From Streptomyces sp. HmicA12 (GTDB lineage: Bacteria; Actinomycetota; Actinomycetes; Streptomycetales; Streptomycetaceae): 64,000 nt of DNA. The number at the start of each line of letters is the position of its first letter. The stretch's first letter is position 1. Of this stretch, positions 50,003-63,756 are shown piece after piece. The DNA lies in NCBI RefSeq assembly GCF_000373565.1, contig NZ_KB891809.1, forward strand, positions 1 through 64,000, read 5' to 3'. The notes below the pieces were generated by a model. The model was not told where the DNA came from and did not search any database. It worked only from the letters and a program-made list of their open reading frames with translations. The position numbers and the translations under genes were made by a program.

Positions 50003-51955
50003 CTACTGGGCCTGCAGCACCAGCAGCGCCAGATCGTCGTCCGGCGGGCTGTCCGCGAAGGCGTGCACGAGCCGCCGGATCCGATCGGCGAGCAACGGCG
50101 CCGTCAGCCCCGCGCACCCGGCGAGCGTCCGCGCGAGCCCGTCCCCGTCGTCGAACTGGAGGGCCCCGCGGCGCCGCTCGGTGACCCCGTCGGTGACGCA
50201 CAACAGCGTGTCCCCGGTGTGCAGTTCAAACGTTTCGCTCGTGTAGTCGGGGTCGTCGACGACCCCCAGCAGCACCTGCGGCGCGGCCGCCGCGACGACC
50301 TCGCCGCCGGGTCGCATCAGCAGCGGCAGCGGGTGCCCGGCGGAGGCGAGCGTGCAGCACACCCCGTTCTCGGTGGGCGTCAGCTCTCCGTAGAGCAGGG
50401 ACAGGAAGCGGGCGGTGGAACCTTCCGGCGGGACCCCCTGCCCGCCCATCGCGGCGAGCGCGCGGGCGGCCGCGTCGGCGGCCTCGGTGGCGTCGTCGAG
50501 CAGCAGCCGGTTGAGCCGGTCCAGGACCTGCTCGACCGGGTATCCCTCGCGGGCGAGCAGCCGCAGCCAGGGCCGGGCGAGCCCGATCACTACGGCCGCC
50601 TCGGGCCCCTTTCCCTGGACGTCGCCGAGGGCGAAGCACCAGCGCCCGTCCCCGACGGGGAACACGTCGTAGAAGTCGCCGCCGGGGCCGCCCTGCTCCT
50701 TCGGCTCGTAGACGAGGGCGCTGGTCATGCCGGGGATCTCGGCGATGGACGTGGGCAGCAGGCCGCGCTGCAGGATCCGGCTGATGGTGGCCTGCCGGGT
50801 GTAGCGGCGGGCCGCGCTGACGGCGAGCGCGACCCGGCGGCTGAAGTCCTCGACGAGGCCGGTGACCTCGTCGGGGAAGCGCTGAAGGCCGGCCCGGCCG
50901 ATGAGCAGGATGCCGAGGGTGCGGCCGCCCGCGGAGAGGCGGTAGGCGAGCGAGGCGCCCGCGCTGTCCGGGGCGCCCTCGAACGGCCAGGGCACGGGCA
51001 CCGCCGCGGTGCGCACGGCTTCGGGCAGCTGCGGCGGCTCCTTCTCCAGGATCCGGCGGAGGTCCTCGGTGCGGTTCTCGTGGGTGTGCCAGACGCGGGC
51101 GAGGCGGGGCACGTGCAGCGGGTCGGCGCCGCGCGGATCGTGGTCGGAGATGCCCGGCAGGCCGCGGCCCTCCTCGTCGTAGAGCCAGATCGCGCACCAG
51201 TCGGCGAGCCTGGGCACGAGGAGCTGTCCGACGAGCGCGGCCACCATGTCCTCGTCGAGCTGTCCCGCGAGCAAGTCGGACGCCTCCGCCAGGAAAGTGA
51301 GCGCGCCGCGGTTGATCCAGTCCCGGTCCTCGGGGGCGCGCCGGGGTACGGGCGAGAGGATGTCGGCGGCGCGCAGGCCGCGCTGCAGAGCGCGCGTCGC
51401 GGCGTCCGCGCCGGTCTGTACGGGGGTGTCGGGCACGGCGGGTGCGGCGCCGTCGACGATCAGCCGCGCCCACACGGTCTTGGTGCCCGACCGGTACGTG
51501 ATCCCCCACGACTCGGCGAGGGAGGCGACGAGCGTGAGGCCGCGGCCGTACTCGGGGGTCTCGGGCGAGCGCAGGGCGCGGTCGTTGCGCACGGCGCGCG
51601 CCGGGTGGTGGTCGGTGACCTCGATGACGAGTCCGGCCGGGGTCCCGTCGGGCGCGACCGGTTCCATCCGGCACAGCAGGTCGACGCTGGTCCCGGCGTG
51701 CACGACGGCATTGGTGACGAGTTCGCTGAGGACGACGACGGAGTCGTCGGCGAGCCGGTCGGACAGGGCGGGGGCCACGGGCAGGGCGAGTTCGGTCCAG
51801 TCCGCGAAAGCGGCCCGCACGAAGCGGCGGGCGGCCGCGGGGGCGAGCGGGTTGCCGGGCAGCGACGTGCGCACCACGACCGGTCCCGCGGGCGACGAGT
51901 CGGACAGGTCGGAGCCACTAAAGGTGGTTTCCCGCTGAAGAGGAATGGGCCCCAC
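50003..51955 (-). CDS. PP2C (SpoIIE-type) phosphatase with anti-sigma-type ATPase and GAF domains
   Basis: A 650-residue soluble signalling protein. Residues about 25-175 form an RsbW-like HATPase domain (SDRLADDSVVVLSELVTNAVVHAG, IEVTDHHP, YGRGLTLVASLAESWG). A GAF-like domain spans about 210-385. The C-terminal PP2C domain shows GGDFYDVFPVGDGRW, LGDVQGKGPEAA, DGVTERR and DDDLALLVLQ. It combines kinase-like and phosphatase modules of partner switching in one chain. It is divergent from the poly-HAMP kinase, with a 66-base shared gap. AGGAG lies 8 bases before the GTG. Confidence 0.92.
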   Translation of the reverse strand: MGPIPLQRETTFSGSDLSDSSPAGPVVVRTSLPGNPLAPAAARRFVRAAFADWTELALPVAPALSDRLADDSVVVLSELVTNAVVHAGTSVDLLCRMEPVAPDGTPAGLVIEVTDHHPARAVRNDRALRSPETPEYGRGLTLVASLAESWGITYRSGTKTVWARLIVDGAAPAVPDTPVQTGADAATRALQRGLRAADILSPVPRRAPEDRDWINRGALTFLAEASDLLAGQLDEDMVAALVGQLLVPRLADWCAIWLYDEEGRGLPGISDHDPRGADPLHVPRLARVWHTHENRTEDLRRILEKEPPQLPEAVRTAAVPVPWPFEGAPDSAGASLAYRLSAGGRTLGILLIGRAGLQRFPDEVTGLVEDFSRRVALAVSAARRYTRQATISRILQRGLLPTSIAEIPGMTSALVYEPKEQGGPGGDFYDVFPVGDGRWCFALGDVQGKGPEAAVVIGLARPWLRLLAREGYPVEQVLDRLNRLLLDDATEAADAAARALAAMGGQGVPPEGSTARFLSLLYGELTPTENGVCCTLASAGHPLPLLMRPGGEVVAAAAPQVLLGVVDDPDYTSETFELHTGDTLLCVTDGVTERRRGALQFDDGDGLARTLAGCAGLTAPLLADRIRRLVHAFADSPPDDDLALLVLQAQ

Positions 51956-52021
51956 GGTTCAGCTCCTGAGCAGTTCGGGCATTTACGCATCAGGCGACAG
52001 GAACAGAGTGACAGACTGACC

Positions 52022-56263
<4,242 letters not shown>

Positions 56264-56275
56264 GGCACCGTCACC

Positions 56276-56854
56276 ATGATCACTGCAGAAGCCACGTCAG
56301 CGGAGCGGGCCAGCATCCTCCTGGTCGACGACATGGAGGACAACCTGGTCGCGCTGGAAGCCGTCCTGGGCTCGCTCAACGAACCGTTGGTGCGGGCCCG
56401 TTCGGGCGAGGAGGCCATGAAGGCCCTGCTGCGCCGCCGGTTCGCCGTCGTCCTCCTGGACATCCGGATGCCCGGCATGGACGGCTTCGAGACGGCGACG
56501 AACATCAAGCGCCTGGACCAGACGAAGGACGTCCCGATCATCTTCCTCACGGGGACGGACGCGGACGCCGGCTACGCCTTCCGCGGCTACGCCACGGGCG
56601 CCGCCGACTACCTGACCAAGCCCTTCGACCCGTGGGTGCTGCGCGCCAAGGTCACCGTCTTCCTCGATCTGCACCGCAAGAACCAGCAGTTGGAGCGGCT
56701 GCTGGCCCGTGAGCAGGAGCAGTTCGACGAGCTGGCGGCCAGCATGTCGTCGATCGAGCACCAGCTCGCGGAACACCCGAACCCGGACGTCAGCAGACTG
56801 CGTGTCGACATCACCCAGATGGAGGAAACGTTGCGCTCGATGAGGCGCCCCTAG
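56276..56854 (+). CDS. Response regulator with C-terminal coiled coil
   Basis: A 192-residue protein. The receiver domain (about 12-130) has Asp18-Asp19 in LLVDDMEDN, phosphoacceptor Asp62 in VVLLDIRMPGMDGFE, Thr in IFLTGTDAD and Lys in YLTKPFDP. The rest is a charged coiled coil (KNQQLERLLAREQEQFDELAASMSSIE). There is no DNA-binding or enzymatic domain, so it should act by protein contact. It follows the hybrid kinase gene by 12 bases and is probably its partner. Confidence 0.92.
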   Translation: MITAEATSAERASILLVDDMEDNLVALEAVLGSLNEPLVRARSGEEAMKALLRRRFAVVLLDIRMPGMDGFETATNIKRLDQTKDVPIIFLTGTDADAGYAFRGYATGAADYLTKPFDPWVLRAKVTVFLDLHRKNQQLERLLAREQEQFDELAASMSSIEHQLAEHPNPDVSRLRVDITQMEETLRSMRRP

Positions 56855-56887
56855 GAGCGAGGGGCCGCCTCGTCGTCGCGCGTCCCG

Positions 56888-58777
56888 CTAGCCCTCCCGG
56901 GACCCGGCGTACATCTCGTCGAGCAGGCCCTTGTAGGTCCGCTCCACGACCGGGCGCTTCAGCTTCAGGCTGGGCGTCAGCTCCCCGTGCTCGATGTCGA
57001 GATCACGGGGAAGGAGCTTGAACTTCTTGATGGTCTGCCAGCGCTGCAGCCCCTGGTTCAGCTCCTGCACGTAGCCGTCGACGAGCTGCACGGTGGCGGG
57101 CGCCGCCACGACCTCGGCGTACGACTTCCCGCCGAGCCCGTTCTCCTTGGCCCACTCCAGGATCGACGGCTCGTCGAGCGCGATCAGCGCGGTGCAGAAG
57201 TTCCGGTCGGCGCCGTGCACCAGGATGTTGGAGACGTACGGGCACACGGCCTTGAACTGGCCCTCGACCTCGGCCGGCGCGATGTACTTGCCGCCGGACG
57301 TCTTGATGAGGTCCTTCTTGCGGTCGGTGATCTTCAGGTAGCCGTCCACGGACAGCTCACCGATGTCGCCGGTGTGGAACCACCCGTCGGACTCCAGGAC
57401 CTCGGCGGTCTTGTCGGGCAGCTTGTGGTAGCCCTCCATGATGCCGGGGCCGCGCAGCAGGATCTCGCCGTCGTCCGCGATCCGTACCTCGGTGCCGGGC
57501 ATCGGCTTGCCGACGGTGCCGGTGCGGTACGCCTCACCGGGGTTGACGAAGGACGCGGCCGACGACTCGGTCAGGCCGTAGCCCTCCAGGATGTGGACTC
57601 CGGCGCCGGCGAAGAAGTAGCCGATCTCCGGCGCGAGCGCGGCCGAGCCGGACACGCAGGCCCGCAGCCGCCCGCCGAAGGCCTCCCGCAGCTTGCTGTA
57701 GACGAGGGCGTCGGCGACCTTGTGCTTGGAGGCGAGCGCGAACGGCACCGAGCTGACGCCGGTCCTGCGGAAGTTGTCCTGGCTGACCTTCGCGTACTCG
57801 CGGGCCACCCCGGCCGCCCACTGGAAGATCTTGTACTTGGCGGCGCCGCCGGCCCGCGCCTTGGCCGCGACCCCGTTGTAGACCTTCTCGAAGATGCGCG
57901 GCACGGCGGCCATGTACGTCGGCTGCACCACGGGCAGGTTCTCGATGATCTTGTCGACGCGCCCGTCGACCGCCGTCACGTGCCCGACCTCGATCTGACC
58001 GCTGGTGAGCACCTTGCCGAAGACGTGCGCGAGCGGCAGCCACAGGTACTGCACGTCGTCCGGGCCCACGAGCCCGGTCGCGGTCATCGCCTTCGCCATG
58101 TACGACCAGTTGTCGTGCGGGAGGCGCACGCCCTTGGGCCGGCCGGTGGTTCCCGAGGTGTAGATGAGGGTGGCGAGCTGCTCCTTCTTGAGCGCGCCGA
58201 CCCGCTCCTTGACCACCTCCGGGTTCTTCTCCAGGTAGGCGGCGCCGCGCGCCTCCAGGTCCTCGAGGGTGAGCAGCCAGCCGTCGGGGTCGGCGGCGTC
58301 CGGCTCGACGCCGGTCGCGTCGATGACGACGACGTGCCGCAGCTCGGGCAGCTCGGCCCGCTGCTCGCGCGCCTTGGCGAGCTGCGCGGCGTCCTCGGCG
58401 ACGAGCACCTTGGACTCCGAGTCGGAGAGGATGAACGCCGACTCCTCGGCGTTGGTCTGCGGGTAGACCGTGGTCGTCGCCGCGCCCGCGCACATGATGC
58501 CGAGGTCGACGAGGATCCACTCGACCCGCGTCGAGGAGGCGAGCGCCACCCGCTCCTCGGCCTGCACGCCCAGTTCGACCAGGCCGGCCGCGACGGCGTA
58601 GACCCGCTGCGCGGCCTGCGCCCAGCTCAAGGACTTCCACTCGTCCGGGCCCGCACCGCCGGCCGCGGGCACCGGGTAACGGTAGGCCTCGGCATCAGGT
58701 GTGGCCGCCACGCGCTCCAGGAAGAGAGACGCCACGGAGGGCGGCCGGTTCTCGATCAGGGTCTGTGTGTCGCTCAC
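56888..58777 (-). CDS. fadD: Long-chain fatty acid--CoA ligase
   Basis: A 629-residue AMP-forming acyl-CoA synthetase of the long-chain/FACL type. The AMP motif is LIYTSGTTGRPKGVRLPH; GYGLTESSAA, GWFHTGDIGELSVDGYLKITDRKKDLIKTSGGKYIAP and the C-terminal LTPSLKLKR (catalytic Lys) follow. It activates fatty acids with ATP and CoA. GGAGG lies 6 bases before the GTG start. It is convergent with the response-regulator gene. Confidence 0.94.
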   Translation of the reverse strand: MSDTQTLIENRPPSVASLFLERVAATPDAEAYRYPVPAAGGAGPDEWKSLSWAQAAQRVYAVAAGLVELGVQAEERVALASSTRVEWILVDLGIMCAGAATTTVYPQTNAEESAFILSDSESKVLVAEDAAQLAKAREQRAELPELRHVVVIDATGVEPDAADPDGWLLTLEDLEARGAAYLEKNPEVVKERVGALKKEQLATLIYTSGTTGRPKGVRLPHDNWSYMAKAMTATGLVGPDDVQYLWLPLAHVFGKVLTSGQIEVGHVTAVDGRVDKIIENLPVVQPTYMAAVPRIFEKVYNGVAAKARAGGAAKYKIFQWAAGVAREYAKVSQDNFRRTGVSSVPFALASKHKVADALVYSKLREAFGGRLRACVSGSAALAPEIGYFFAGAGVHILEGYGLTESSAASFVNPGEAYRTGTVGKPMPGTEVRIADDGEILLRGPGIMEGYHKLPDKTAEVLESDGWFHTGDIGELSVDGYLKITDRKKDLIKTSGGKYIAPAEVEGQFKAVCPYVSNILVHGADRNFCTALIALDEPSILEWAKENGLGGKSYAEVVAAPATVQLVDGYVQELNQGLQRWQTIKKFKLLPRDLDIEHGELTPSLKLKRPVVERTYKGLLDEMYAGSREG

Positions 58778-58945
58778 GACGTCCTCCGGGGCCCGCGACT
58801 GTTGAAACGCGGCTTGTTTAACTGGCGAGTAACCATTGAGCAGTGATCAGAGTAAGGGTCACCCGCCCGGCGCGTAAGAGGCCCCGGCCCCCGACTTGCG
58901 CAAGGTGCACCCCAACCGCCCCTGCCCACACAGGGCCCACACAAA

Positions 58946-58974
58946 AGCGCCTGTCCGATGGACGGACAGGCGCT
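58946..58974 (-). terminator. Terminator of lepA
   Basis: AGCGCCTGTCC (58946-58956) pairs perfectly with GGACAGGCGCT (58964-58974) around a 7-base loop. On the minus strand TTTTG follows. It begins 25 bases after the lepA stop. Confidence 0.85.
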
Positions 58975-58998
58975 CAGGTGCGGATCGGGAGCCGAGGG

Positions 58999-60861
58999 CT
59001 ACTTCTTGCCCTTGCCGGCGCTGTCGTCGCTGGACAGCACCGCGATGAAGGCCTCCTGCGGCACCTCGACGGAGCCGACCATCTTCATCCGCTTCTTGCC
59101 TTCCTTCTGCTTCTCCAGCAGCTTCCGCTTCCGGGAGATGTCACCGCCGTAGCACTTGGCGAGGACGTCCTTGCGGATGGCGCGGATGGTCTCGCGGGCG
59201 ATGACCCGGGAGCCGATGGCCGCCTGGATCGGCACCTCGAAGGCCTGCCGCGGGATGAGCTCGCGCAGCTTGGCGACCAGTCGCACGCCGTACGCGTAGG
59301 CCTGGTCCCGGTGCGTGACGGCGGAGAATGCGTCGACCTTGTCGCCGTGCAGCAGGATGTCGACCTTCACCAGGTTCGACGTCTGCTCGCCGGTGGGCTC
59401 GTAGTCCAGGGACGCGTAGCCGCGGGTCTTGGACTTCAGCTGGTCGAAGAAGTCGAAGACGATCTCGGCGAGAGGCAGCGTGTAGCGGATCTCGACGCGG
59501 TCCTCGGAGAGGTAGTCCATGCCGAGCAGGGTGCCGCGCCGGGTCTGGCACAGCTCCATGATCGAGCCGATGAACTCGGACGGCGCGAGGATGGTGGCCC
59601 GCACGACCGGCTCGTAGACCTTGTCGATCTTCCCCTCGGGGAACTCGCTCGGGTTGGTGACGGTGTGCTCGGAGCCGTCCTCCATGTCGACGCGGTAGAC
59701 CACGTTCGGCGCGGTGGCGATCAGGTCGAGCCCGAACTCCCGCTCCAGGCGCTCGCGGATCACGTCGAGGTGCAGCAGGCCGAGGAAGCCGACGCGGAAA
59801 CCGAAGCCGAGGGCGGCGGAGGTCTCCGGCTCGTAGACCAGGGCCGCGTCGTTGAGCTGGAGCTTGTCCAGTGCCTCGCGCAGGTCCGGGTACTCCGAGC
59901 CGTCCAGCGGGTAGAGCCCGGAGAACACCATCGGCTTGGGGTCCTTGTAACCGCCGAGCGCCTCCGTCGCACCGTTGTGCAGGGAGGTGATCGTGTCACC
60001 GACCTTGGACTGACGGACGTCCTTCACGCCGGTGATGATGTAGCCCACCTCACCGACGCCGATGCCGTCGGCCGGGGTCATCTCCGGCGAGGAGACGCCG
60101 ATCTCCAGGAGCTCGTGCGTGGCGCCGGTGGACATCATCCGGATCCGCTCGCGCTTGTTGAGCTGGCCGTCGACGACACGGACGTACGTGACGACGCCGC
60201 GGTACGAGTCGTAGACCGAGTCGAAGATCATCGCGCGGGCGGGGGCGTCCTGCACACCGACCGGGGCGGGGATCTGCTCCACCACCCGGTCGAGCAGCGC
60301 CTCGACGCCCATGCCGGTCTTCGCGGAGACCTTCAGCACGTCCTCGGGGTCGCAGCCGACGAGGTTCGCCAGCTCCTCGGAGAACTTCTCCGGCTGGGCG
60401 GCCGGCAGGTCGATCTTGTTGAGCACCGGGATGATCCGGAGGTCGTTCTCCATCGCCAGGTAGAGGTTGGCGAGGGTCTGGGCCTCGATGCCCTGGGCGG
60501 CGTCGACGAGCAGGATCGTGCCCTCGCACGCGGCGAGCGAGCGCGAGACCTCGTACGTGAAGTCCACGTGGCCCGGGGTGTCGATCATGTTGAGGATGTG
60601 CGTATTGCTCTTGTCGTGGGTCGGGGCCCACGGGAGACGCACCGCCTGGGACTTGATCGTGATGCCGCGCTCTCGCTCGATGTCCATACGGTCGAGGTAC
60701 TGAGCACGCATCTGCCGCTGCTCGACCACTCCGGTCAGCTGGAGCATCCGGTCGGCGAGCGTGGACTTGCCGTGGTCGATGTGCGCGATGATGCAGAAAT
60801 TGCGGATCAGATCCGAGTCGGTACGGCTCGGCTCGGGCACATTCTTAGGGGTCGCGGGCAC
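58999..60861 (-). CDS. lepA: Elongation factor 4 (LepA)
   Basis: A 620-residue ribosomal GTPase. The P-loop is AHIDHGKSTLADRML; switch II DTPGHVDF and NKID follow. The EF4-specific C-terminal domain includes ISRKRKLLEKQKEGKKRMKMVG. It back-translocates or remodels stalled ribosomes. The GTG at 60861 was chosen for AGGA 8 bases upstream; the frame continues further but shows no conserved sequence. It is divergent from rpsT, a pairing conserved in actinobacteria. Confidence 0.96.
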   Translation of the reverse strand: MPATPKNVPEPSRTDSDLIRNFCIIAHIDHGKSTLADRMLQLTGVVEQRQMRAQYLDRMDIERERGITIKSQAVRLPWAPTHDKSNTHILNMIDTPGHVDFTYEVSRSLAACEGTILLVDAAQGIEAQTLANLYLAMENDLRIIPVLNKIDLPAAQPEKFSEELANLVGCDPEDVLKVSAKTGMGVEALLDRVVEQIPAPVGVQDAPARAMIFDSVYDSYRGVVTYVRVVDGQLNKRERIRMMSTGATHELLEIGVSSPEMTPADGIGVGEVGYIITGVKDVRQSKVGDTITSLHNGATEALGGYKDPKPMVFSGLYPLDGSEYPDLREALDKLQLNDAALVYEPETSAALGFGFRVGFLGLLHLDVIRERLEREFGLDLIATAPNVVYRVDMEDGSEHTVTNPSEFPEGKIDKVYEPVVRATILAPSEFIGSIMELCQTRRGTLLGMDYLSEDRVEIRYTLPLAEIVFDFFDQLKSKTRGYASLDYEPTGEQTSNLVKVDILLHGDKVDAFSAVTHRDQAYAYGVRLVAKLRELIPRQAFEVPIQAAIGSRVIARETIRAIRKDVLAKCYGGDISRKRKLLEKQKEGKKRMKMVGSVEVPQEAFIAVLSSDDSAGKGKK

Positions 60862-61097
60862 GCAGGGTCCTGTCTCTTGAGGCGCCGTTTGCCTCAGGTC
60901 GGCCTCGGTTGGGAACGATACGTAGCTTCCATGGTCCCACGGCCGGGGAGCAGGGACTGGTTTGGGCCGGTGGGAGTACGGCTGGTACCGTGGGCAGCTG
61001 TGTCTCATGCCCTCTCAGCACGAGACGCACACTCAGTGAAAATCATCGGTACGGGACCCTTACCGGCCCCGTGCCTGAACCTGCAAAGGCTCATTTC

Positions 61098-61364
61098 GTG
61101 GCGAACATCAAGTCCCAGATCAAGCGGATCAAGACCAACGAGAAGGCTCGGCTGCGCAACAAGGCCGTCAAGTCCTCCCTGAAGACCGCGATCCGCAAGG
61201 CCCGTGAGGCTGCTGCCGCGGGTGACGTCGAGAAGGCCACCGAGTACCAGCGCGTTGCCGCTCGTCAGCTCGACAAGGCTGTCTCGAAGGGTGTCATCCA
61301 CAAGAACCAGGCCGCCAACAAGAAGTCGGCGCTTGCTTCGAAGGTCGCGTCCCTCAAGGGCTGA
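61098..61364 (+). CDS. rpsT: 30S ribosomal protein S20
   Basis: An 88-residue, highly basic ribosomal protein. The typical start is ANIKSQIKRIKTNEKARLRNK after the initiator GTG, with SSLKTAIRKAREA and GVIHKNQAANKKSALASKV in order. It binds 16S rRNA early in assembly. Its leader (60990-61097) contains GGTACGGG and CCCGTGCC halves that could form a stem. An 18-bp terminator lies downstream. Confidence 0.97.
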   Translation: MANIKSQIKRIKTNEKARLRNKAVKSSLKTAIRKAREAAAAGDVEKATEYQRVAARQLDKAVSKGVIHKNQAANKKSALASKVASLKG

Positions 61365-61490
61365 ACCTTTCTTTCTTGATCTGAAAAGCCGGAAGGACCC
61401 GGGCGGGCCCTCTCTCATCCGCCCCCGACCGGCCTCCCGAGCCGCACACGACTGCGTTCGCCACGCGGGTGCGGCTCACATGAAGCGTGA

Positions 61491-61530
61491 CCGAAGGCCC
61501 CGGCCAGGATCTCCTGGCCGGGGCCTTCGG
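61491..61530 (+). terminator. Very strong terminator after rpsT
   Basis: An 18-bp perfect stem runs from CCGAAGGCCCCGGCCAGG (61491-61508) to its complement at 61513-61530, around the 4-base loop ATCT. No U tract follows. Being symmetric, it may also stop transcripts from holA on the other strand. Confidence 0.88.
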
Positions 61531-61540
61531 CATACCCAGC

Positions 61541-61633
61541 CCGTCCGGCGTTTGAGGACGAGGCCGAAGGCCGATAAGCGGGGTCTGGGGGCGCAGCCCC
61601 CAGGGACGGGACGGGAAGGGGTGGCGGGGGCGA
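61541..61633 (-). repeat. Streptomyces-type intergenic repeat with hairpin, holA terminator
   Basis: The GTCCGGCGTTTGAGGACGAG and GGGGTCTGGGGGCGCAG phrases are, as I recall, widespread between Streptomyces genes. The segment contains a perfect stem CTGGGGGC-GCA-GCCCCCAG at 61585-61603, 33 bases past the holA stop, which should end holA transcription. Only one copy is in this window. Confidence 0.6.
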
Positions 61634-61636
61634 AAG

Positions 61637-62626
61637 TCAGCGGTTGCGCCCGGCCCGAGCGGCCCGCGCAACGGCGACGACGGCCTTCTCCAGCGCGTAC
61701 TCGGGATCGTCCCCGCCCCCCTTGACCCCGGCATCGGCCGCGGCCACGGCGGTGAGCGCCACGGCAACCCCGTCCGGAGTCCACCCCCGCATCTGCTGCC
61801 GCACCCGGTCGATCTTCCACGGCGGCATCCCCAGCTCCCGAGCGAGGTCGGCCGGCCGCCCCCCGCGCGCGGAGGACAGCTTCCCGATGGCCCGCACGCC
61901 CTGCGCCAGCGCGCTGGTGATCATCACGGGCGCGACGCCGGTGGCCAGCGACCACCGCAGCGCCTCCAGCGCCTCCGCGGCCCGCCCCTCCACGGCCCGG
62001 TCGGCCACGGTGAAGCTGGACGCCTCGGCCCGCCCCGTGTAGTACCGCCCGACGACGGCCTCGTCGATGGTCCCCTCGACGTCGGCGCCGAGCTGGGTGA
62101 CGGCGGACGCGAGCTCCCGCAGGTCGCTCCCGATGGCGTCGACGAGCGCCTGGCACGCCTCGGGGGTGGCGGACCGCCCGATCGTGCGGAACTCGGCCCG
62201 TACGAACGACAGCCGGTCCGCCGGCTTGGTCATCTTCGGGCAGGCGACTTCCCGCGCCCCCGCCTTGCGAGCGGCGTCGAGCAGCCCCTTGCCCTTGGCG
62301 CCACCGGCGTGCAGCAGCACCAGCGTGATCTCCTCGGCGGGCGAGCCGAGATACGCCTTCACGTCCTTGACGGTGTCCGCCGACAGGTCCTGCGCATTGC
62401 GTACGACGACGACCTTGCGCTCGGCGAACAGCGACGGGCTCGTCAGCTCGGCCAGCGTGCCGGGCTGCAGCTGATCAGGGGCGAGATCCCGCACGTCGGT
62501 GTCCGCGTCCGCGGCACGCGCGGCCGCGACCACCTCCTGCACCGCGCGGTCGAGGAGCAGGTCCTCCTGCCCCACGGCGACGGTGAGCGGAGCGAGGGGA
62601 TCATCGTGTGCACTCTTCCTGGCCAT
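61637..62626 (-). CDS. holA: DNA polymerase III subunit delta
   Basis: A 329-residue clamp-loader delta subunit. The family pattern is APLTVAVGQEDLLLDRAVQEV, LTSPSLFAERKVVVVRNAQDL, VLLHAGGAKGKGLLDAARKAG, IGSDLRELASAVTQL and LGMPPWKIDRVRQQMRGW. It opens the beta clamp during replication. The ATG at 62626 fits the family start. The IS element begins 58 bases upstream, between holA and its former upstream neighbour. Confidence 0.94.
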   Translation of the reverse strand: MARKSAHDDPLAPLTVAVGQEDLLLDRAVQEVVAAARAADADTDVRDLAPDQLQPGTLAELTSPSLFAERKVVVVRNAQDLSADTVKDVKAYLGSPAEEITLVLLHAGGAKGKGLLDAARKAGAREVACPKMTKPADRLSFVRAEFRTIGRSATPEACQALVDAIGSDLRELASAVTQLGADVEGTIDEAVVGRYYTGRAEASSFTVADRAVEGRAAEALEALRWSLATGVAPVMITSALAQGVRAIGKLSSARGGRPADLARELGMPPWKIDRVRQQMRGWTPDGVAVALTAVAAADAGVKGGGDDPEYALEKAVVAVARAARAGRNR

Positions 62627-62684
62627 CGCGGTCAAGCATCCCACGCGGCACTGACAACCCGGCCCGTCCGCTCGGAGCTGCTAG

Positions 62685-63752
62685 GTGTTCTGTCCTGGGG
62701 GTTGTGGACGGGTGAGGCAGGTCTCGGCTGAGGGATCTTGAACGGGTGAGGGCCTTCCGGTTCGGTGTGGATTGCGACATCTACCCCGACAGAAAGGCCC
62801 TCGTGGTCCACCGTGATGCACCCCTGACCGAGACCGGACGGCTGTGTCTGGCCCGCTGCGTGGTCGAGGACGGCTGGCCGCTGCGGCGGGCGGCCGAACG
62901 CTTCCAGGTCTCGCCGACCACGGCCCGGCGCTGGGCCGACCGCTACCGCACGCTCGGCGCGGCAGGCATGAGCGACCGCTCGTCCCGACCGCATCACAGC
63001 CCGGGCCGGACCCCGACCCGCACCGAGCGGCGCATCATCAAAGTCCGTGTCCTGCGCCGCTGGGGACCGGCCCGCATCGCCTGCCTGCTGAAATTGAACC
63101 CGTCCACCGTGCACCGGGTCCTGGCCCGCTAGCAACTGGCCCGCCTCGCTCACCTCGACCGCTCCACCGCACGGGTGATCCGCCGCTACGAACGCTCCGC
63201 GCCGGGCGAGTTGGTGCACGTGGACATCAAGAAGCTCGGCAACATCCCCGACGGCGGCGGCCACAAGACCCTGGGCCGCCGGGCCGGCCGCAGGACCCGC
63301 TCCGGCGTGGGCTGCAGCTACCTGCACAACGCCGTCGACGACCACTCCCGCCTCGCCTACAGCGAGATCCACGCAGACGAGAAGAAGGAAACCGCAACCG
63401 CCTTCTGGACCCGGGCCCAGGCATTCTTCGCCCAGGCCGGGATCACCATCCAGCGGGTGCTGACCGACAACGGCTCCTGCTACCGCTCACGCGACTGGCG
63501 CGATGCCCTGGCCGCAGCCGAGATCACCCACAAGCGGACCCGCCCCTACCGGCCGCAGACGAACGGCAAGGTCGAACGCCTCAACCGCACCCTCCTGGAC
63601 GAGTGGGCCTACACCCTGCCCTACCGCACGGAGACCGAACGACGCGAGGCGTACCCCGGCTGGCTGCACTCCTACAATCACCACCGCGGACACACCGCCC
63701 TGAAAGGTCAACCACCCGCCAGCCCCGCCCCCAACCTCACAGGGCAATACAC
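62685..63752 (+). mobile_element. IS481-like insertion sequence (1068 bp)
   Basis: Imperfect terminal inverted repeats are seen: the left end GTGTTCTGTCCTGGGGG and the inverted right end GTGTATTGCCCTGTGAG match at 12 of 17 positions. CTAG flanks the element on both sides (62681-62684 and 63753-63756), a likely 4-bp target duplication. A single transposase frame fills it. Because CTAG is palindromic, the exact boundary is uncertain by a few bases. Confidence 0.85.
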
Positions 63753-63756
63753 CTAG
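62803..63756 (+). pseudogene. IS481-family transposase interrupted by an amber codon
   Basis: Two parts lie in one frame, separated only by TAG at 63130-63132. The first has the tandem HTH (LRRAAERFQVSPTTARRWADRYR, then LNPSTVHRVLAR). The second has the DDE core: ELVHVDIKKL (first Asp), AVDDHSRLAYSE, VLTDNGSCYRS (second Asp) and HKRTRPYRPQTNGKVERLNRTLLDEW (Glu). A functional copy would have a sense codon where TAG stands. The stop codon at 63754-63756 lies in the flanking CTAG. It is probably inactive unless the amber codon is read through. Confidence 0.85.

Noticed and set aside
50063..52021. Upstream extension of the poly-HAMP kinase frame to 50063
   Set aside because: The frame is open only because it mirrors the PP2C gene on the other strand. 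The real protein starts at 52022 or 52058.
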